Origin: Abscondita cerata | Taxonomy: Eukaryota; Arthropoda; Insecta; Coleoptera; Lampyridae | Reading direction: 5' to 3' | Assembly: GCA_030710515.1 (NCBI GenBank) | Contig: JALBCR010002739.1 | Coordinates: 156,974-220,973, forward strand | DNA: 64,000 nt | Shown here: piece by piece, positions 1-11,770 of the stretch | Layout of the letters: the number at the start of each line of letters is the position of its first letter | Numbering within the stretch: position 1 is the first letter of the stretch | Notes under the pieces: generated by a model | What the model saw: the letters and a program-made list of their open reading frames with translations, nothing else | Database searches by the model: none | What the model was told of the DNA's origin: nothing | Position numbers and translations under genes: made by a program

Positions 1-980
1 AACCAAAAACAATACAGTGTTCTAAGCATCTTATTACACTGTGACATAAATTGATAAAATTATTAGGTAGGTAATGAGTATAATGCAAAAATTCCAATTT
101 TTGGTACAGCGTCAGGACGCACATACGCGGGAAAATACTTTCGAGTTAGTGTTCTACGCATGTAATTACACTAATTCATCAATTTATAAAAATAAAAATT
201 CTATTAAACAATTTTCTCGTTTTTAAATGCTTATGAAGTAAATAAATAATAATAAATTCGTCGGGGCGCACATTGAAAATTTTCACCATCTTGAAAAATA
301 CAAAAACTAAAAAGTGCCAATTTTGCTTAATTACTTATGTTCGTGTAGTAAGGCTTTGTAGTACTGCACTTTGTGATAAAAGTGAAAAAATGAGGCGTTA
401 AATTTTCTCCGTAACTTGTTACGCGTAAAGTAAACATTTACATAAAAGTGTCACATTAATAGAGTTAAAAAAACAGTGTAACTTAAGATATTTTCAACCG
501 TGTATAATGAAATAGACAAATTTTTCGCGCGAATTTTTAAATAACAGTGTTTTTTATGCTCATATTAATAACGTGATGAAATTTTATTTTGCTAAGCTTT
601 TATGGTTGCATTATAAAATCGTAAATTCACCGGGTTGTAACAATACATGTTTGATATTTACCTTTCTAGATATATACTAATAACTATTATTACTACAGTG
701 CTAAAAGCATAAAACTAATTCAAATACCCAAAATGTCATCGATTTCTCTTAATTGAAACCACAAATAAGTATTTTACATTGTGAATTAAATACGCATTGT
801 TTGCTGTGTAATGAATATACTGACGTGAACGATCATAAATATACAATGAAAATTGCAATAATAATCATTCGAACCCTTAAATTTAAAATGCAATTTCTGT
901 TGTAAAGTTATTATGAGAGAATGTAATACGCACATGGGTAAATTTTTGAAATGCTAAAAATTTGATAATTATAATCGTAC
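1..980 (-). other. svp: svp intron 1 (partial)
   Basis: The sequence downstream of the svp donor site on the minus strand is AT-rich. It shows no second DBD exon (no CKSFFKRS-like frame), so the first intron continues beyond the left edge. No repeat or coding segment was recognised in it. Confidence 0.75.
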
Positions 981-1279
981 CTTCGCACGTGAATTGTCCA
1001 TAATGCTTTCCAGAACTTTTATCACCACAAACTACGCACTCAATATTTTGATTTTTGTCACTGCTGTTCGTGCTGTTTTGCGAATTTTGGGAAGGTGTTT
1101 GGCGGTTGATAACGACCAGCTCGGAGCTGTCGGAGGGCAGCGTGATAGGATTTAAATTTGCAGGTAAAGGATTCAAATTACTTTGCAAAGGGTTTAACGC
1201 ATTCGATAATGTGTTCAAGCTCGTTGGAATTGGATTTACAAAGAGATGACTCGCGCCACGAACTTGCCACTAATGCCAT
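981..1279 (-). CDS. svp: seven-up / COUP-TF nuclear receptor, first coding exon (partial, apparent frameshift)
   Basis: This exon encodes the N-terminus of the orphan nuclear receptor seven-up, a nuclear transcription factor. The 3' part reads NIECVVCGDKSSGKHYGQF and then TCEG, the start of the COUP-TF C4 zinc-finger DNA-binding domain with its first two zinc cysteines. A splice donor (GAAG|GTACG) follows at 981/980, and the rest of the DBD is not in the window. Upstream is a low-complexity N-terminal stretch with repeated LNP motifs. The zinc-finger frame has no ATG before a stop. In the neighbouring frame, ATG at 1277-1279 has a good context (ACAATGG) and starts MALVASSWRE, which resembles the MAMV..WRD start of COUP-TFs. 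Joining the two needs a one-base skip near 1239-1252. The gene identity is very secure. The start is likely. The frameshift may be an assembly error or a real lesion. Confidence 0.9.
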
Positions 1280-1760
1280 TGTAAGAACACGCAATAGTAC
1301 GTATTTCTTAATGCTATTAAAATTCTTAACTATTCATATTTCTTTTATTTTACGCGCATTTGAGGCAAATTTTTAAATTTCACTTTTTTCAGTTTTTCGT
1401 GTCGGTCACTCGCGCCCGAACTATTATTCGTATTACGACACTTTATTAACAAGATATTTGTGAAAATATTGTATTTTTGCAATTTTGAAAATTTCGAGTT
1501 TCAAGTTGGCGATTCGAAACCGAGCACGTATCAGAGCAGTCGAGGTGATAGGTCATCCCCTCGGCACTCTCTAGCCTCTACTAGTGACCTTTGGTCGCAG
1601 GCTCGACACTGACTTGGCCTGGGCGGACTGGGGAGTTCCCCGGTTCACAGCCGGGTCGGGATAGGACATGAGGCGTTTCCTAGAATCAGAGAGGGATTCA
1701 ACACTCCACTACGATGCTCATCAACTGAGTTTTCTACTTGTTACATACTATAGTACAACA
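1280..1760 (-). promoter_or_regulatory. svp: svp 5' leader / promoter-proximal region
   Basis: This stretch lies immediately upstream of the svp start and is clearly less AT-rich than the rest of the window, especially 1500-1680. On the minus strand an arthropod initiator-like TCAGTT occurs at 1723-1728, and a weaker TCAGTG lies near 1604. A perfect palindrome, GGGGAGTTCCCC at 1630-1641, fits the Rel/Dorsal consensus GGGRNNYYCC. A short upstream ORF lies at 1571-1669. Assignment as leader or promoter is inferred from position and composition only. Confidence 0.4.
1571..1669 (-). CDS. Possible 32-codon upstream ORF in the svp leader
   Basis: An ATG at 1667-1669 opens a 32-codon frame (starting MSYPDPAVNRG) that ends in TAG at 1571-1573, about 290 bases before the svp start. 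It lies in the GC-richer leader-like block. If transcribed, it could reduce translation from the svp ATG. There is no homology support, so a chance frame remains possible. Confidence 0.2.
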   Translation of the reverse strand: MSYPDPAVNRGTPQSAQAKSVSSLRPKVTSRG

Positions 1761-2639
1761 GTACGGTGGTGTTTAAACAGTAACAGTAACTTCATAAGCA
1801 CGTGTTCGATATTGCTCCTTGTTACCGACTCAGAAAAAGAGGTCGCATCATCAATCAGATTTAATGTGCACATTCGCGCTCATCCCGCATTCAGTTTTAA
1901 TTCCTACAGGAACGCTGTGATAAGTGCAAGATCGGTGCAATTTCCATTCGCATTTTCCAGTGCAAATTGTGACAAAAGTTTGTGTAACGATATTCAATTT
2001 CTCACCTTTCACTCCTACGGATAAATTATTTTCCTATAATGTAAATATATATCATGGTACATTTAACCAATACGAAAGGTGCAACCTCATAATAAGTTTT
2101 GTCCCATATTACAATGACAAAAGGATTAGACTTGCGTGTGCCTCATCTGTAGGGTTACAGGTGAATCTGGAGACAAAAGGATTTCACGCCTTTTGTACTT
2201 TTAGGGATGTTAACCCTTTCCTTCTGGCATCAACCACCTGATGACGTTTACTCAATTCTTAATGTACTTATGTGACTAAATAACATCGGCAGCATCCCTG
2301 ATTTATGTCGCCATTGTTTAAAACCTGAAGGCTTTTCATCTCTTGGTGGTTAAGATGAGAAACGAGTTTTTATCGTTTAAACACAAATGTAATGGGTGCA
2401 TCTGTACCTATTACATAACAATAAACATATTCCCCCTTTGTGTTATATACAAAGGATTATTGAACGTAAAAATAAACACTTCAAGTCCGACTTCAAGCGC
2501 CTTCAGGTTCTCTATGATGAGTTTTAATGTAACTCAGCACACATTGTAATGATCCAATTATATCATATAACTTCGGAGGCGTAAATTAGCAATTACGTCA
2601 CCTGACAACCTCTAGATATTAAGTGTATTAAATTCGTAT
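1761..2639. other. No recognised feature
   Basis: This is moderately AT-rich 5'-flanking sequence. It contains short plus-strand open frames (for example 1668-2024 and 1924-2241) whose translations show no recognisable domain. No repeat was identified. Confidence 0.5.
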
Positions 2640-5600
2640 TGTGAGTGAAATATTGTCTTAGTATAATGCTGCTAGGAAACCAGAAATTTAAAAGCGAATA
2701 ATATGATAAAATTTCTTAAAAGTTGGTGTTCCAGCATTATTACGCTACAACGCTTTTAATTTAAAAACCCATAAAATATGTTACAGGCGCGTCTCTAGTT
2801 TAGCTTCGCAGACGTTAAATTACTTTTACCAATTCAGGTTTAATTTTTCGCACTGATGACTCTCACGAAACTGTACAAAACGTTGACGGCATTTTACGAA
2901 AGTCAAACGTTATGTGGTAGAATTTCAATTGGGAAAGAGTTTTTGATTTACAATTGAAATCAAAATTCAATGTTTTCTAAACATTTACAGCGCATCGCTC
3001 TAGCTTTTGTAAATCTTACCCCTGCTGTTTAATTAGAACAAAGAAATTGGATTTTTAAAATTATGTTCACATTGTAATTGCAAGCTAAAAAGCACGCGAA
3101 AAGGCATATTTAACAAGATATTAAAATTTTTTTTAAATATTTCAAGCCTCGGTTTAGCCATAAAACTTTCAAAATTGTTAACTAAAATCTGAGATATTTT
3201 ACTATGTTAAGCCTATGGGGAAATAAAAATTCTATTGCGCGTGCTTTTAAGTGAAGCCTAAGGGTTTCGCTAGTTAAATCTAATTCCTACTAGGTACATA
3301 CAATAAAATAGTAGGTATAAGACACGTAAGACCAAGCAATTGTTTAACAGTTTAAATGACATTTACTAATTCAGACTTAATTTTTGACACTGATGTCTCC
3401 CACGTAATTGGAAAAAAAACGTTGACGCCATTTTAAGAAGGTGAAAAAATGTCAAAATGGGTGATACGCAGAATCTTTAAAACGAATTGAAAACAATTTT
3501 TTTTAATTCAACATAATGCTACTCTAAAACGTTTAAAATTGTTTAAAATATTTAAAACTAATTTGATTTTTGATTCAACAATATCCAGCTGACACATAGG
3601 AACATTTTCAACTCCTGACAGATGAAATTACAATTAAATAAAGTTTTTTTGTACATTGCAGTGCAGGTATAATAAAAATAGCGTATATGACACGTGCATT
3701 AGGGTCTTTCAAGCATTTGCGACGTTAAAAGTCCTCGCCTGCAACTCGTGGTCTTAAACCCGGCACGAGTCTCGTTTATAATAATGTAAAAATGGTGTAC
3801 CAGAATTATTATCCCTTAAAAAACATTACCGCGGGTCTGTACTTTTGCTTTTTGCTTTAAAATCGCAGACGTTTATGACGTGCCCAAATTACTTTTACCA
3901 GTTCAGACATAATTTTGGGTACTGATGGCTCTCACCTAACTAGACAAAACGTTAAGAAGATCGAAGCATAGTAGACAACGCTCTTGTTTTATCAACGGCT
4001 CTGACCGTGAACGTTGTTCTTCTTACTCTCAGCAGTGCACTCGAATTATACTACAAAACTAAAAAGAAAATTCTTTTGGTTTAAATATGATTCTGTCCGT
4101 GAAGTCAAAGTTCTAGGTAAGTTTTCTAAATATTCACAGCGCGTCTCTAGCTTTTGTAAATATCCGTTTGTATTCTTTTAAGTATACCTACATCGTAACG
4201 GCAAACTAAAAAACGTGATAAAGACATTTTAAATATTGTGTAGTAGCTTTAGTAACAGCATATTTAAAATTTAAAAACTAAATGAGTGACGAAACTCAAT
4301 CGTTAAGAACGAATTGGAAACACTTTTTTACGTTCAACACAAAACCCTAAAACGTTGAAAATTAGATTAACGTTTAATTAAACAATATCCAATTGACACA
4401 TGAGAATATTTTCTAACAGGAAACATAGAAATTGAATGTGTGAATCATAGGATAAGAACTATCAATATTTTTTTGATTTTTTAAATAGTTTATTTGTCAA
4501 CTTTTCGCTGCTATTATTTTTGCAGCTTTATCAAGATTGTAAACTAACATTTCGAGTTTAAGCGTCCCCCCTTTGTCTTTAAGTAATGTTTGTAATTGAA
4601 AATTGTTTTTTTAAATTTTGTATGTTAATGCTAGTTTAGAGTCCTGATAAAGCTGAAAAAATAATAGGAGCTAAACGTTGACAAATAAACTAATTAAAAA
4701 AATAAAATGAAAATTTTGATCATGTGATTCACACATTTAATAGTATAAAACAGAAAAAAAATAATTATTGAAATTAAATCTAAGTTTTCTATTTTTTTAA
4801 TTTCTGCTTTAGTGTACAAGAGCCATTCATTTTGAGTCGTTAAAAGCACTTGGGTGCGACTCCCGTGCTTAAAAGGTTTGTTTACAATAATATAATAGGA
4901 TACTAAAAAAATGGTGTACCAGCATTATTATGCTACAATCATTTAATTGAAAACATGATTAAGCGAGTTTTATTTCGCTTTTAATTCGCAGAAGTTTGTG
5001 AGAAGCTTAAAACTACTTTTACCGCAGTTCAGGCTAAATTTTTCGCATTGATGGCTCTCACGAAACTGGACAAAACGTAGACGCCATTTTAAGAAGTTCG
5101 AACCATTGTTTCTATCAATAACGTTGACTGTAATTTTGCTGAAACGACTATTAACAGTGCACTGAAAATTTTTAACCTGCAGATGTCTCTTATTTCAGTG
5201 GACGAAACGTGGGTAAATGTTTAATATTTTAAACCAACGTAAATTTTTGATTTAACAATGATTCTGACCCTAAAATCAGAGTTCTAATTTTTCCAAATAT
5301 TTACAGGGGCGTCCCAGCTGTGGTAAATATTTCCCTTTTCCTTTTCACTTGGACAAAGAACTTTGATTTGATTTTTATTTTTTGTACTATTTCTAGGTAC
5401 CACCATTGCACAGGCAAACTGAAAAGCGTCGACAAAGGTCTTTCCTAACACGGCGTTGCCTTAGCAACAATAAATTTAAGTTACTACAAATTGAAAACAA
5501 TTATTTTCGTTCAATACAAACCCAAAAAAAAGTTCAAAATTTCTAAAATCTTTAAAAATTAGTTTGACGCTTAATTAGACAGTGTCCAGTTGACACTTGA

Positions 5601-6114
5601 GAAAATGTTCAAATTATATGGTAAAACAGCATTGCAATTAAATCTAATTTTTTTTAGTTTTTGTCTTTAAGTTTTACATTGCAATATGTTTATAATAAAA
5701 ATAGTGTATAGGCACGTATTTAAGAGCATTTGCACTCTGCCTGCGGCTGGTGCTTTTAAACTCGGACGCGTGCTTAAAAGTCTTGTTTATAATAAGGTGG
5801 TAAAGTATCTAAAAAATGGTACATAGTGTTATTATGAAACAACACTTACAAAAACCCAAAAAAATATTAACGCTTGTCTAGTTTAGATTTTTTGGCAAGC
5901 TAACTTACTTACTTCAGTGGACGAAATGTGGGTAACTGTTTAATATTTTAAACGAACGTGAATTTTTGATTTAACAATTATTCTGGCCATGAAATCAAAG
6001 TTATAATGTTATTAAATATTTACAGGGTGTCTCTAGCTGTGGCAAATGTATCCTGTTCCTTATAATTTGGACAAAAAACTTTGATTTGGTTGTTATTTTT
6101 GTTACTCCTAGGTA

Positions 6115-7586
6115 CACTCATGAAATTTAAAACTTGGACACCACAATTTCTGTAAACAAAAGTTTGCACATTGTGAAGCGGGCTTAAGGGTATCATTTAC
6201 AATTCTAACAGCAGGTAGTCTCAGCAGGGGTTATCTTATAGAAGGACTGTAGAATGAATCATTACACTAAGCACGTTTTAGAAAATAGGTAATTTACGTT
6301 GCTTACTTAATTTTTTCTTTAAAGAATATATTTGAAGGTATCGCTAATTAAACACCATAGCTCGATTAATTATCGAATCAAAATTTTGTTTAGGAAATGT
6401 TTACAAAATAAAATTAGAAATAATTTTGATTTAAAAAACGTCTACAAGCAATAACTTTTAAATTAAATCAAAAAACTAAACATGGTTATTTGGGTTGACT
6501 GATTATTACTTATTTTTAAATAAATCTAACCTACTAATTATTGTAAGTTATTAAAAAAAAATTAAACTCTCTATTCATAATATTTAGTCCTTACAAAATG
6601 TATATTTTATGACGTTTTATTTTTTTCTGTACGAGAAAATAACTTGGAGCTGTTACCCTGGCCAGCAAAAAGCCCAGATTTTAACATTATCGAAAATGTT
6701 TGGGCTCGAATACTTGCTGTTATCCGAAGACAACAAGGGCCAAATTTTATACCAGTAAACCGTAATGCACTAATTGCAGCCATTGATACCGCATGGGAAA
6801 CGATTAATATTAATTATATTGATACCTTGATAGCGTCAATGAGCAGACGCCTCCAAGAATGTATCAATAATAATGGAGGTCACACCCATTATTGATTTCT
6901 TATATTTATTTATATAGTAATACCTTTATTTAAAAAAAACGTTTTCATTTAATTTTAAACTATAACTTGGTATCTTAATTATAATTATGTAATAAATTCT
7001 TGTCAAAAAACTAAATATATACGTTGACAATAAGAATTGCCTTAGTTTTTATTTTCACTTTTATATTAACTACAGAAAAAAATGAAACGTCATAAAATAT
7101 ACATTTTGTAAGGACTAAATATTATGAATAGAGAGTTTAATGATTTTTTTAATAACTTACAATAATTAGTAGGTTAGATTTATTTAAAAATAAGTAATAA
7201 TCAGTCAACCCAAATAACCATGTTTAGTTTTTGATTTAATTTAAAAGTTATTGCTTGTAGACGTTTTTAAATCAAAATTATTTCTAATTTTATTTTGTAA
7301 ACATTTCCTAAACAAAATTTTGATTCGATAATTAATCGAGCTATGGTGTTTAATTAGCGATACCTTCAAATATATTCTTTAAAGAAAAAATTAAGTAAGC
7401 AACGTAAATTACCTATTTTCTAAAACGTGCTTAGTGTAATGATTCATTCTACAGTCCTTCTATAAGATAACCCCTGCTGAGACTACCTGCTGTTAGAATT
7501 GTAAATGATACCCTTAAGCCCGCTTCACAATGTGCAAACTTTTGTTTACAGAAATTGTGGTGTCCAAGTTTTAAATTTCATGAGTG
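6115..7586. mobile_element. Tc1/mariner-type element with ~500-bp terminal inverted repeats
   Basis: The arms 6115-~6630 and ~7071-7586 are near-identical inverted copies. The outer ends read CACTCATGAAATTTAAAACT, with TA on both sides at 6113-6114 and 7587-7588. The insertion interrupts a satellite unit: removing the element and one TA restores GGTACATTG, as seen in the uninterrupted unit near 10094. Total length is 1,472 bp. The ~440-bp core holds the 3' end of a Tc1-like transposase gene. Arm identity is high compared with the surrounding satellite, so the insertion is younger than the array. Confidence 0.9.
6629..6895 (+). pseudogene. Tc1-like transposase, C-terminal fragment
   Basis: The frame reads through LPWPAKSPDFNIIENVW and ends SRRLQECINNNGGHTHY at a stop. 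This is the hallmark C-terminus of Tc1-family DDE transposases (WPAxSPDLNxIExxW, carrying the third catalytic acidic residue, then a short helical tail). The N-terminal paired-type DNA-binding domain and the first two catalytic aspartates are absent, because the frame starts right at the left inverted repeat. The product cannot be an active transposase. The element is a non-autonomous deletion derivative that kept the last ~88 codons. Confidence 0.85.
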
Positions 7587-8644
7587 TACATTGCAAAGCA
7601 AACTAAAAATCGCCGAACAAAGGTTTTTCTAACATGGCGTTCTTTAAGTTTCCTTAGTAACAACAAATTTAAAATTGAAATATTTTTTTTAAATAGTGGG
7701 TAAAAAACTCCATTTTTAAAGACGAAATGAAAACAGTTGTTTTCGTTTAACATGCCCAGAAAAAACGTTTTAATTTTTTAATTAGTTTGACGTTTAATTA
7801 GACAGTATCAGTTGACACATAAGGAAGATTTCAAAGTCTATGACAAGATGACATTGCAATTAAATCTACTTTTGTAGTTTTTCTTAAATTTCTACATTGG
7901 AATACGTGTATAATAAAATTGCATATAAAGCCCATGTTTAAGAGCATTTTTAGCAGTTGCACTCGCCTGCGGCTCGTGCTGTTAAGCTCGGACGCGTGCT
8001 TAAAAGTCTCGTTTATAATAATGTGATATAATATCTTGAAAGCATTTCAAGCATTTGTACTATTAAACTGATACGCGTGCTTGAAAAGATTTTTTCATAA
8101 TAATGTGATAGACTTACGAAATGGTGTACGAGCGTTATTATGCTACAACGTTTTTAATTGAAAACCACTTAAAAATTTTAAAGCGTGTCGGTAAGTATAG
8201 CTTTGCAGAGGTTTGTCACAAGTTTAAATTACTTTTACTAGTTAAATTGTTAAAGGAACTCACTTGCAACTCGCGCGATTTAAAGGCTCGTTTACAATTA
8301 TGTAAAAGAATATTAAAAAATGGTTTTAATTAAAATTGGTTTAAAATGTTACAGCAAGTTTCTAGTTTTGCTCGTTTGTATGATGAGGTTCAGACTTCAT
8401 TTTGATCACTGATACATCTCACGGAATTGGAAAAAAACGTTGACGCAATTTTAAGAAGGTGAAACGGTGAAATTGTCTGAAATCCTTAAAACTAATTTAA
8501 TTTTTAATGTAACAATGTACAGCTAACTCATCGGAACATTTTCAACTCCTGATAGATGAAATTGCAATTAAATCAAGTTTATTTCATTTTTTCTTCAAAT
8601 TTCTACATTGTAGTGCCGGTACAATAAAAATAGAGTGTAGATGT

Positions 8645-9470
8645 TTATGGATCTCTATGGCTTCCCCTAACTAATCTGTTATGATAACCTGCTAATAACT
8701 TGGAGCTTTCGAAGAGTATCTTGTGGTTCCCATTGCTTACCGCTGGTGTAACCCATGAATCTCTTGGTGGTTCCTATGTATACTTTGCCACAAAAACAAG
8801 GTATACGGTAAATTCCGGCTGCTGAGAGAGGATCTCTTTTGTTCCTCGTTGATCTGATGGTCTGCTAAATCTTCTTGGTAGGTTTGCAGATAGTTTTGAT
8901 GTCGTGTCTCTTTACAATTCTTTCAATGCGGTCTGTGACTTTGGATATATACGGTACGTATGCGTGAGCCGTAGTGATTCCAGTGGTTTAGCTCTTTTGG
9001 ACCGCATTGATCTTTCGATCACCTTCTTAGTGTGCCCGTTTGCCTCAAAGGTAGTTTTCAGGCTCTCGAGTTGCGCCTAAAGATTTTTTGGTTCACAAAT
9101 CCTTCGAGCTCGTTACTTCAGGGTCTTGATTATACCATACTTTTGGCTTTGGTGTTGATCGATACCTGTTCGTGTGTGTAGGTTTTCTGTACAGTATGAC
9201 CTAGTTTGTTTCCTCGTTTTTCACCAGCACATCCAAGAAGGCCAGTTGTTGTTCATTTTTTGTCTCCTTAGTGAACTGGATACTGGGGTGTTGGTTTTTC
9301 ATGTATCTAAGAAATATCTACTTTCCGGAACTATGTCGCTGGCTTGTAATCCTTGGTCTCGATGGTTTTCTTCTCAAAACTCTCCATGTAGAGATTGGCT
9401 ATCACTGGACTCAGTGAACTTCTTTATTGCCACTCCATCTACTTGTTGCAAACAAAGTAGCTTCCGATGA
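8645..9470 (-). pseudogene. Penelope-like element, reverse transcriptase to GIY-YIG remnant
   Basis: Frames broken by stops and shifts read, in minus-strand order: a degenerate RT end near 9450-9350 (QVDGVA, then a degenerate region matching the usual SPVIANLYME), a middle stretch including FLDVLV/RKPTHT-like sequence (9290-9160), and a GIY-YIG endonuclease start near 8850-8760 (GIYRIPCFCGKVYIGTTKR). This order is that of Penelope retroelements. The copy is truncated and carries many stops. It sits inside a satellite unit; the left flank resumes at about 8640. Confidence 0.8.
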
Positions 9471-10055
9471 GACAGACCATCTCACATCTGCAAGCCTTTC
9501 GAAGTCTGTCTCAACTATCTTGAAACTATCCAAGAATATTCAGCAGACCATCAGAGCAACGAAGGACTAAAGAGACCCACTCTCAGAAGTCGGAGTTTAC
9601 CGTATACCTCGTTTTTGTAGCAAAGTATACATAGAAACCACAAAGAGATCTATGAGAACTAGGCTTAAAGAACATCGAGCAAACTCTCGACTGAGACACA
9701 CCAAAAAGTCAGCGTTAGCCAAACATGCGTTTAGCAATGGGGATCACAAAATACTCCAAAATCATCTGAAAAACTTCAACAGAAAGGAAGAAACTCTGAA
9801 ACTTAACCAGATCTGGAATCCAATCCTGAAGAAGACCCGAGCAGTCCTTATTATAAACCGGTTCTTGACCAGAGCAATGCAAGCCTGTTTTCTTTAAACC
9901 AGTATAAATACAATATATGCTACCAACCAAACCAGTCTACACCCAACGTTAACGATGGAAGGACCTTTGAAAGAGCCAACTACTTGCGTTAGCAAAACGT
10001 TAGGAAAAAATTCCATTCGACGATGACCATTAGACCCGAATCTAGACCACACTAG
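9471..10055 (+). pseudogene. Penelope-like element, GIY-YIG end in opposite orientation
   Basis: The plus-strand frame near 9590-9760 reads VGVYRIP/FCSKVYIE-like sequence and then RTRLKEHRANSRLRHTKKSA and AKHAFSNGDHKI. This is the GIY-YIG endonuclease of a Penelope-like element and continues to a stop at 9897. The copy is head-to-head with the fragment at 8645-9470, a configuration common for Penelope insertions. The 3' part carries a hammerhead-like motif at 9946-10001. Satellite sequence resumes at about 10056. Confidence 0.8.
9946..10001 (+). ncRNA. Degenerate hammerhead-ribozyme-like motif at Penelope 3' end
   Basis: ACGT at 9946-9949 (stem III 5' strand) is followed by a variable arm, a degenerate core TTGAAAGA, a stem II of GCCAAC/GTTAGC with one mismatch, then AAAACGT, whose ACGT would close stem III. 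Penelope-like elements are known to carry hammerhead motifs in their terminal repeats. The conserved GAAA here reads AAAA and CUGANGA is imperfect, so catalytic activity is unlikely. Confidence 0.5.
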
Positions 10056-11770
10056 TTAACTTTGATTTGGTTTTTATTTTATAATCATTTCCAGGTACAT
10101 TGTAAAGGCAAACTAAAAGCGTCGACAGAGGTCATTCTAACACGGTGTGCTTTAAGTTACCTTAGTAGCAATAAACTTAAAGTTGAATTGAAAACAATTA
10201 TTTTGGTTCAATACGAACTCAAAAAGAAAGTTTTAAATCTTCAAAATGAGTTTGAAGTTTAATTAGACAGTGTCCACTTATCACATGAGAAAGTTTTCAA
10301 ATCCTATGACAAAACGATATTGTAATCAAATTTATGTTTTTTAATTTTTTTTCTTAAATTTTTACATTGTAATATGTGTATAGTAAAAATAGCTTATAAG
10401 ACAAGTGTTTACGACCATTTGAAGCACTTGCACTTGCCTGCGTCTCATACTATTGAACTCGGACGATTGCTTAAAAGTTTCTTTTATAATAATGTTATAG
10501 AAAATCTGAAAAAAATGGTATACAACATTAGTATGAAACAAACACTTTTAAATGAAAATCCCATAAATAGATTAATGAGTCTTTATTTTTGATTTTTTTT
10601 GCTTTTAAACCGCCGACAAGCTTATTTGACTATTTTAGGATAATTTTCTACACTGATTGCTTTCACGAAACTGGACAAATCATTGACGCCATTTTAAGAA
10701 ATTGAAAACAATCGGTAGAGAATCTTTTATCTACAATTCTGAGTGAAGGTAGAATTTTTGATTTAACAATGAATCTGGTCGTGAAGTAACAGTTTTTGTA
10801 AATTTCTCTTCTTGCTTTTAATTGGCGCAAAGAAGTTTATTTTTTTGTTATTCCTAAGAACTTCGTAAATCGGCGAAAAAGGCCTTGGAAACATAGCATG
10901 CTATAAAACCTTTAAAATTTTTTCTTTAAATTTCTATACTGCACTGCCTGTTTATTAAAAGTATCATAAAGACAGTGTATAAAAGCGTTTTGAAGCACTC
11001 GCCTGCAGCTCGTGCCGGTACGGTGCTTGAAAAGCTCGTTCATAATAATGGAATATAATATCTTAAAAATTATGTACCAACATTATTATGCTACAACGTT
11101 TTTAATTGAAAACCCCATAAAAATGCTAAAGCGCGTCCCTAGTATAGCTTTGCAGATGTTTGTTGTGTAAAGGTTAGTTTTCAAACTGATGATTTAGTTG
11201 CTAAAACGTGAATAACTGATTAATAGTATTTTAATAGGAAGAGAGTTTTTAATTCAATGTTTCTGATATTCATGAAGTCAAAGCTTTTTAAATATTTACA
11301 GCGCATCCCGATTTGTAAGTCTCTTTTCTAAGTTATCGACACAAAGAACAAAGAACGATTTTTGCTTTGATTTTGTTTACTATTTTAACATTGTAATGGC
11401 AAACATTAAAAATTTTCTAAAGTTTTTAAAATTCGTTTGATGTTTAATTAGACAATATCCAGTTAACATATGAGAATATTTTAAATTTTGACAAATGATA
11501 TAGCATTTAAATCATTTTCTTTATTTACATTTACATTGCAGAATGCTGGTATAATAAAATACCGTATAATATTAGCATGGTATAAGGGCCTTTAGGCATT
11601 TGTCCCATTTAAAATCTAGGCGCGCTTGAAAGAGTCGTTCATAATGATGTGAAAATCCCATAAACATGTTTTAGAGCGTCTCTAGTTTTGCTTCACGGAG
11701 TTTAAAATTAGTTTTACCAGTTTAAGCTTAATTTTTCGCATTGCCACGAAACTTTGACTTTGCGAAAGTC

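Larger units (their letters stand above)
2640..11770 (+). repeat. Divergent ~1-kb complex satellite array upstream of svp
   Basis: The same ordered set of blocks recurs along 9 kb. One block reads roughly GTACCAGCATTATTATGCTA (near 2728, 3792, 4911, 5816, 8120, 10516, 11070). Another reads CTCACGAAACTGGACAAAAC (near 2860, 3400, 3930, 5050, 8410, 10660). A third is a GC-richer block like CTCGGACGCGTGCTTAAAAG followed by TCGTTTATAATAATG (near 3755, 4850, 5765, 7990, 8070, 10450, 11020, 11620). Spacing is mostly 0.5-1.1 kb once the two insertions at 6115-7586 and about 8645-10055 are discounted. Units are well diverged and rearranged, so the array is old. No coding frame is conserved between units. 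Confidence 0.8.

Noticed and set aside
1668..2241. Plus-strand ORFs of 118 and 105 codons upstream of svp
   Set aside because: No recognisable domain, overlap each other and the svp 5' region; judged chance frames.
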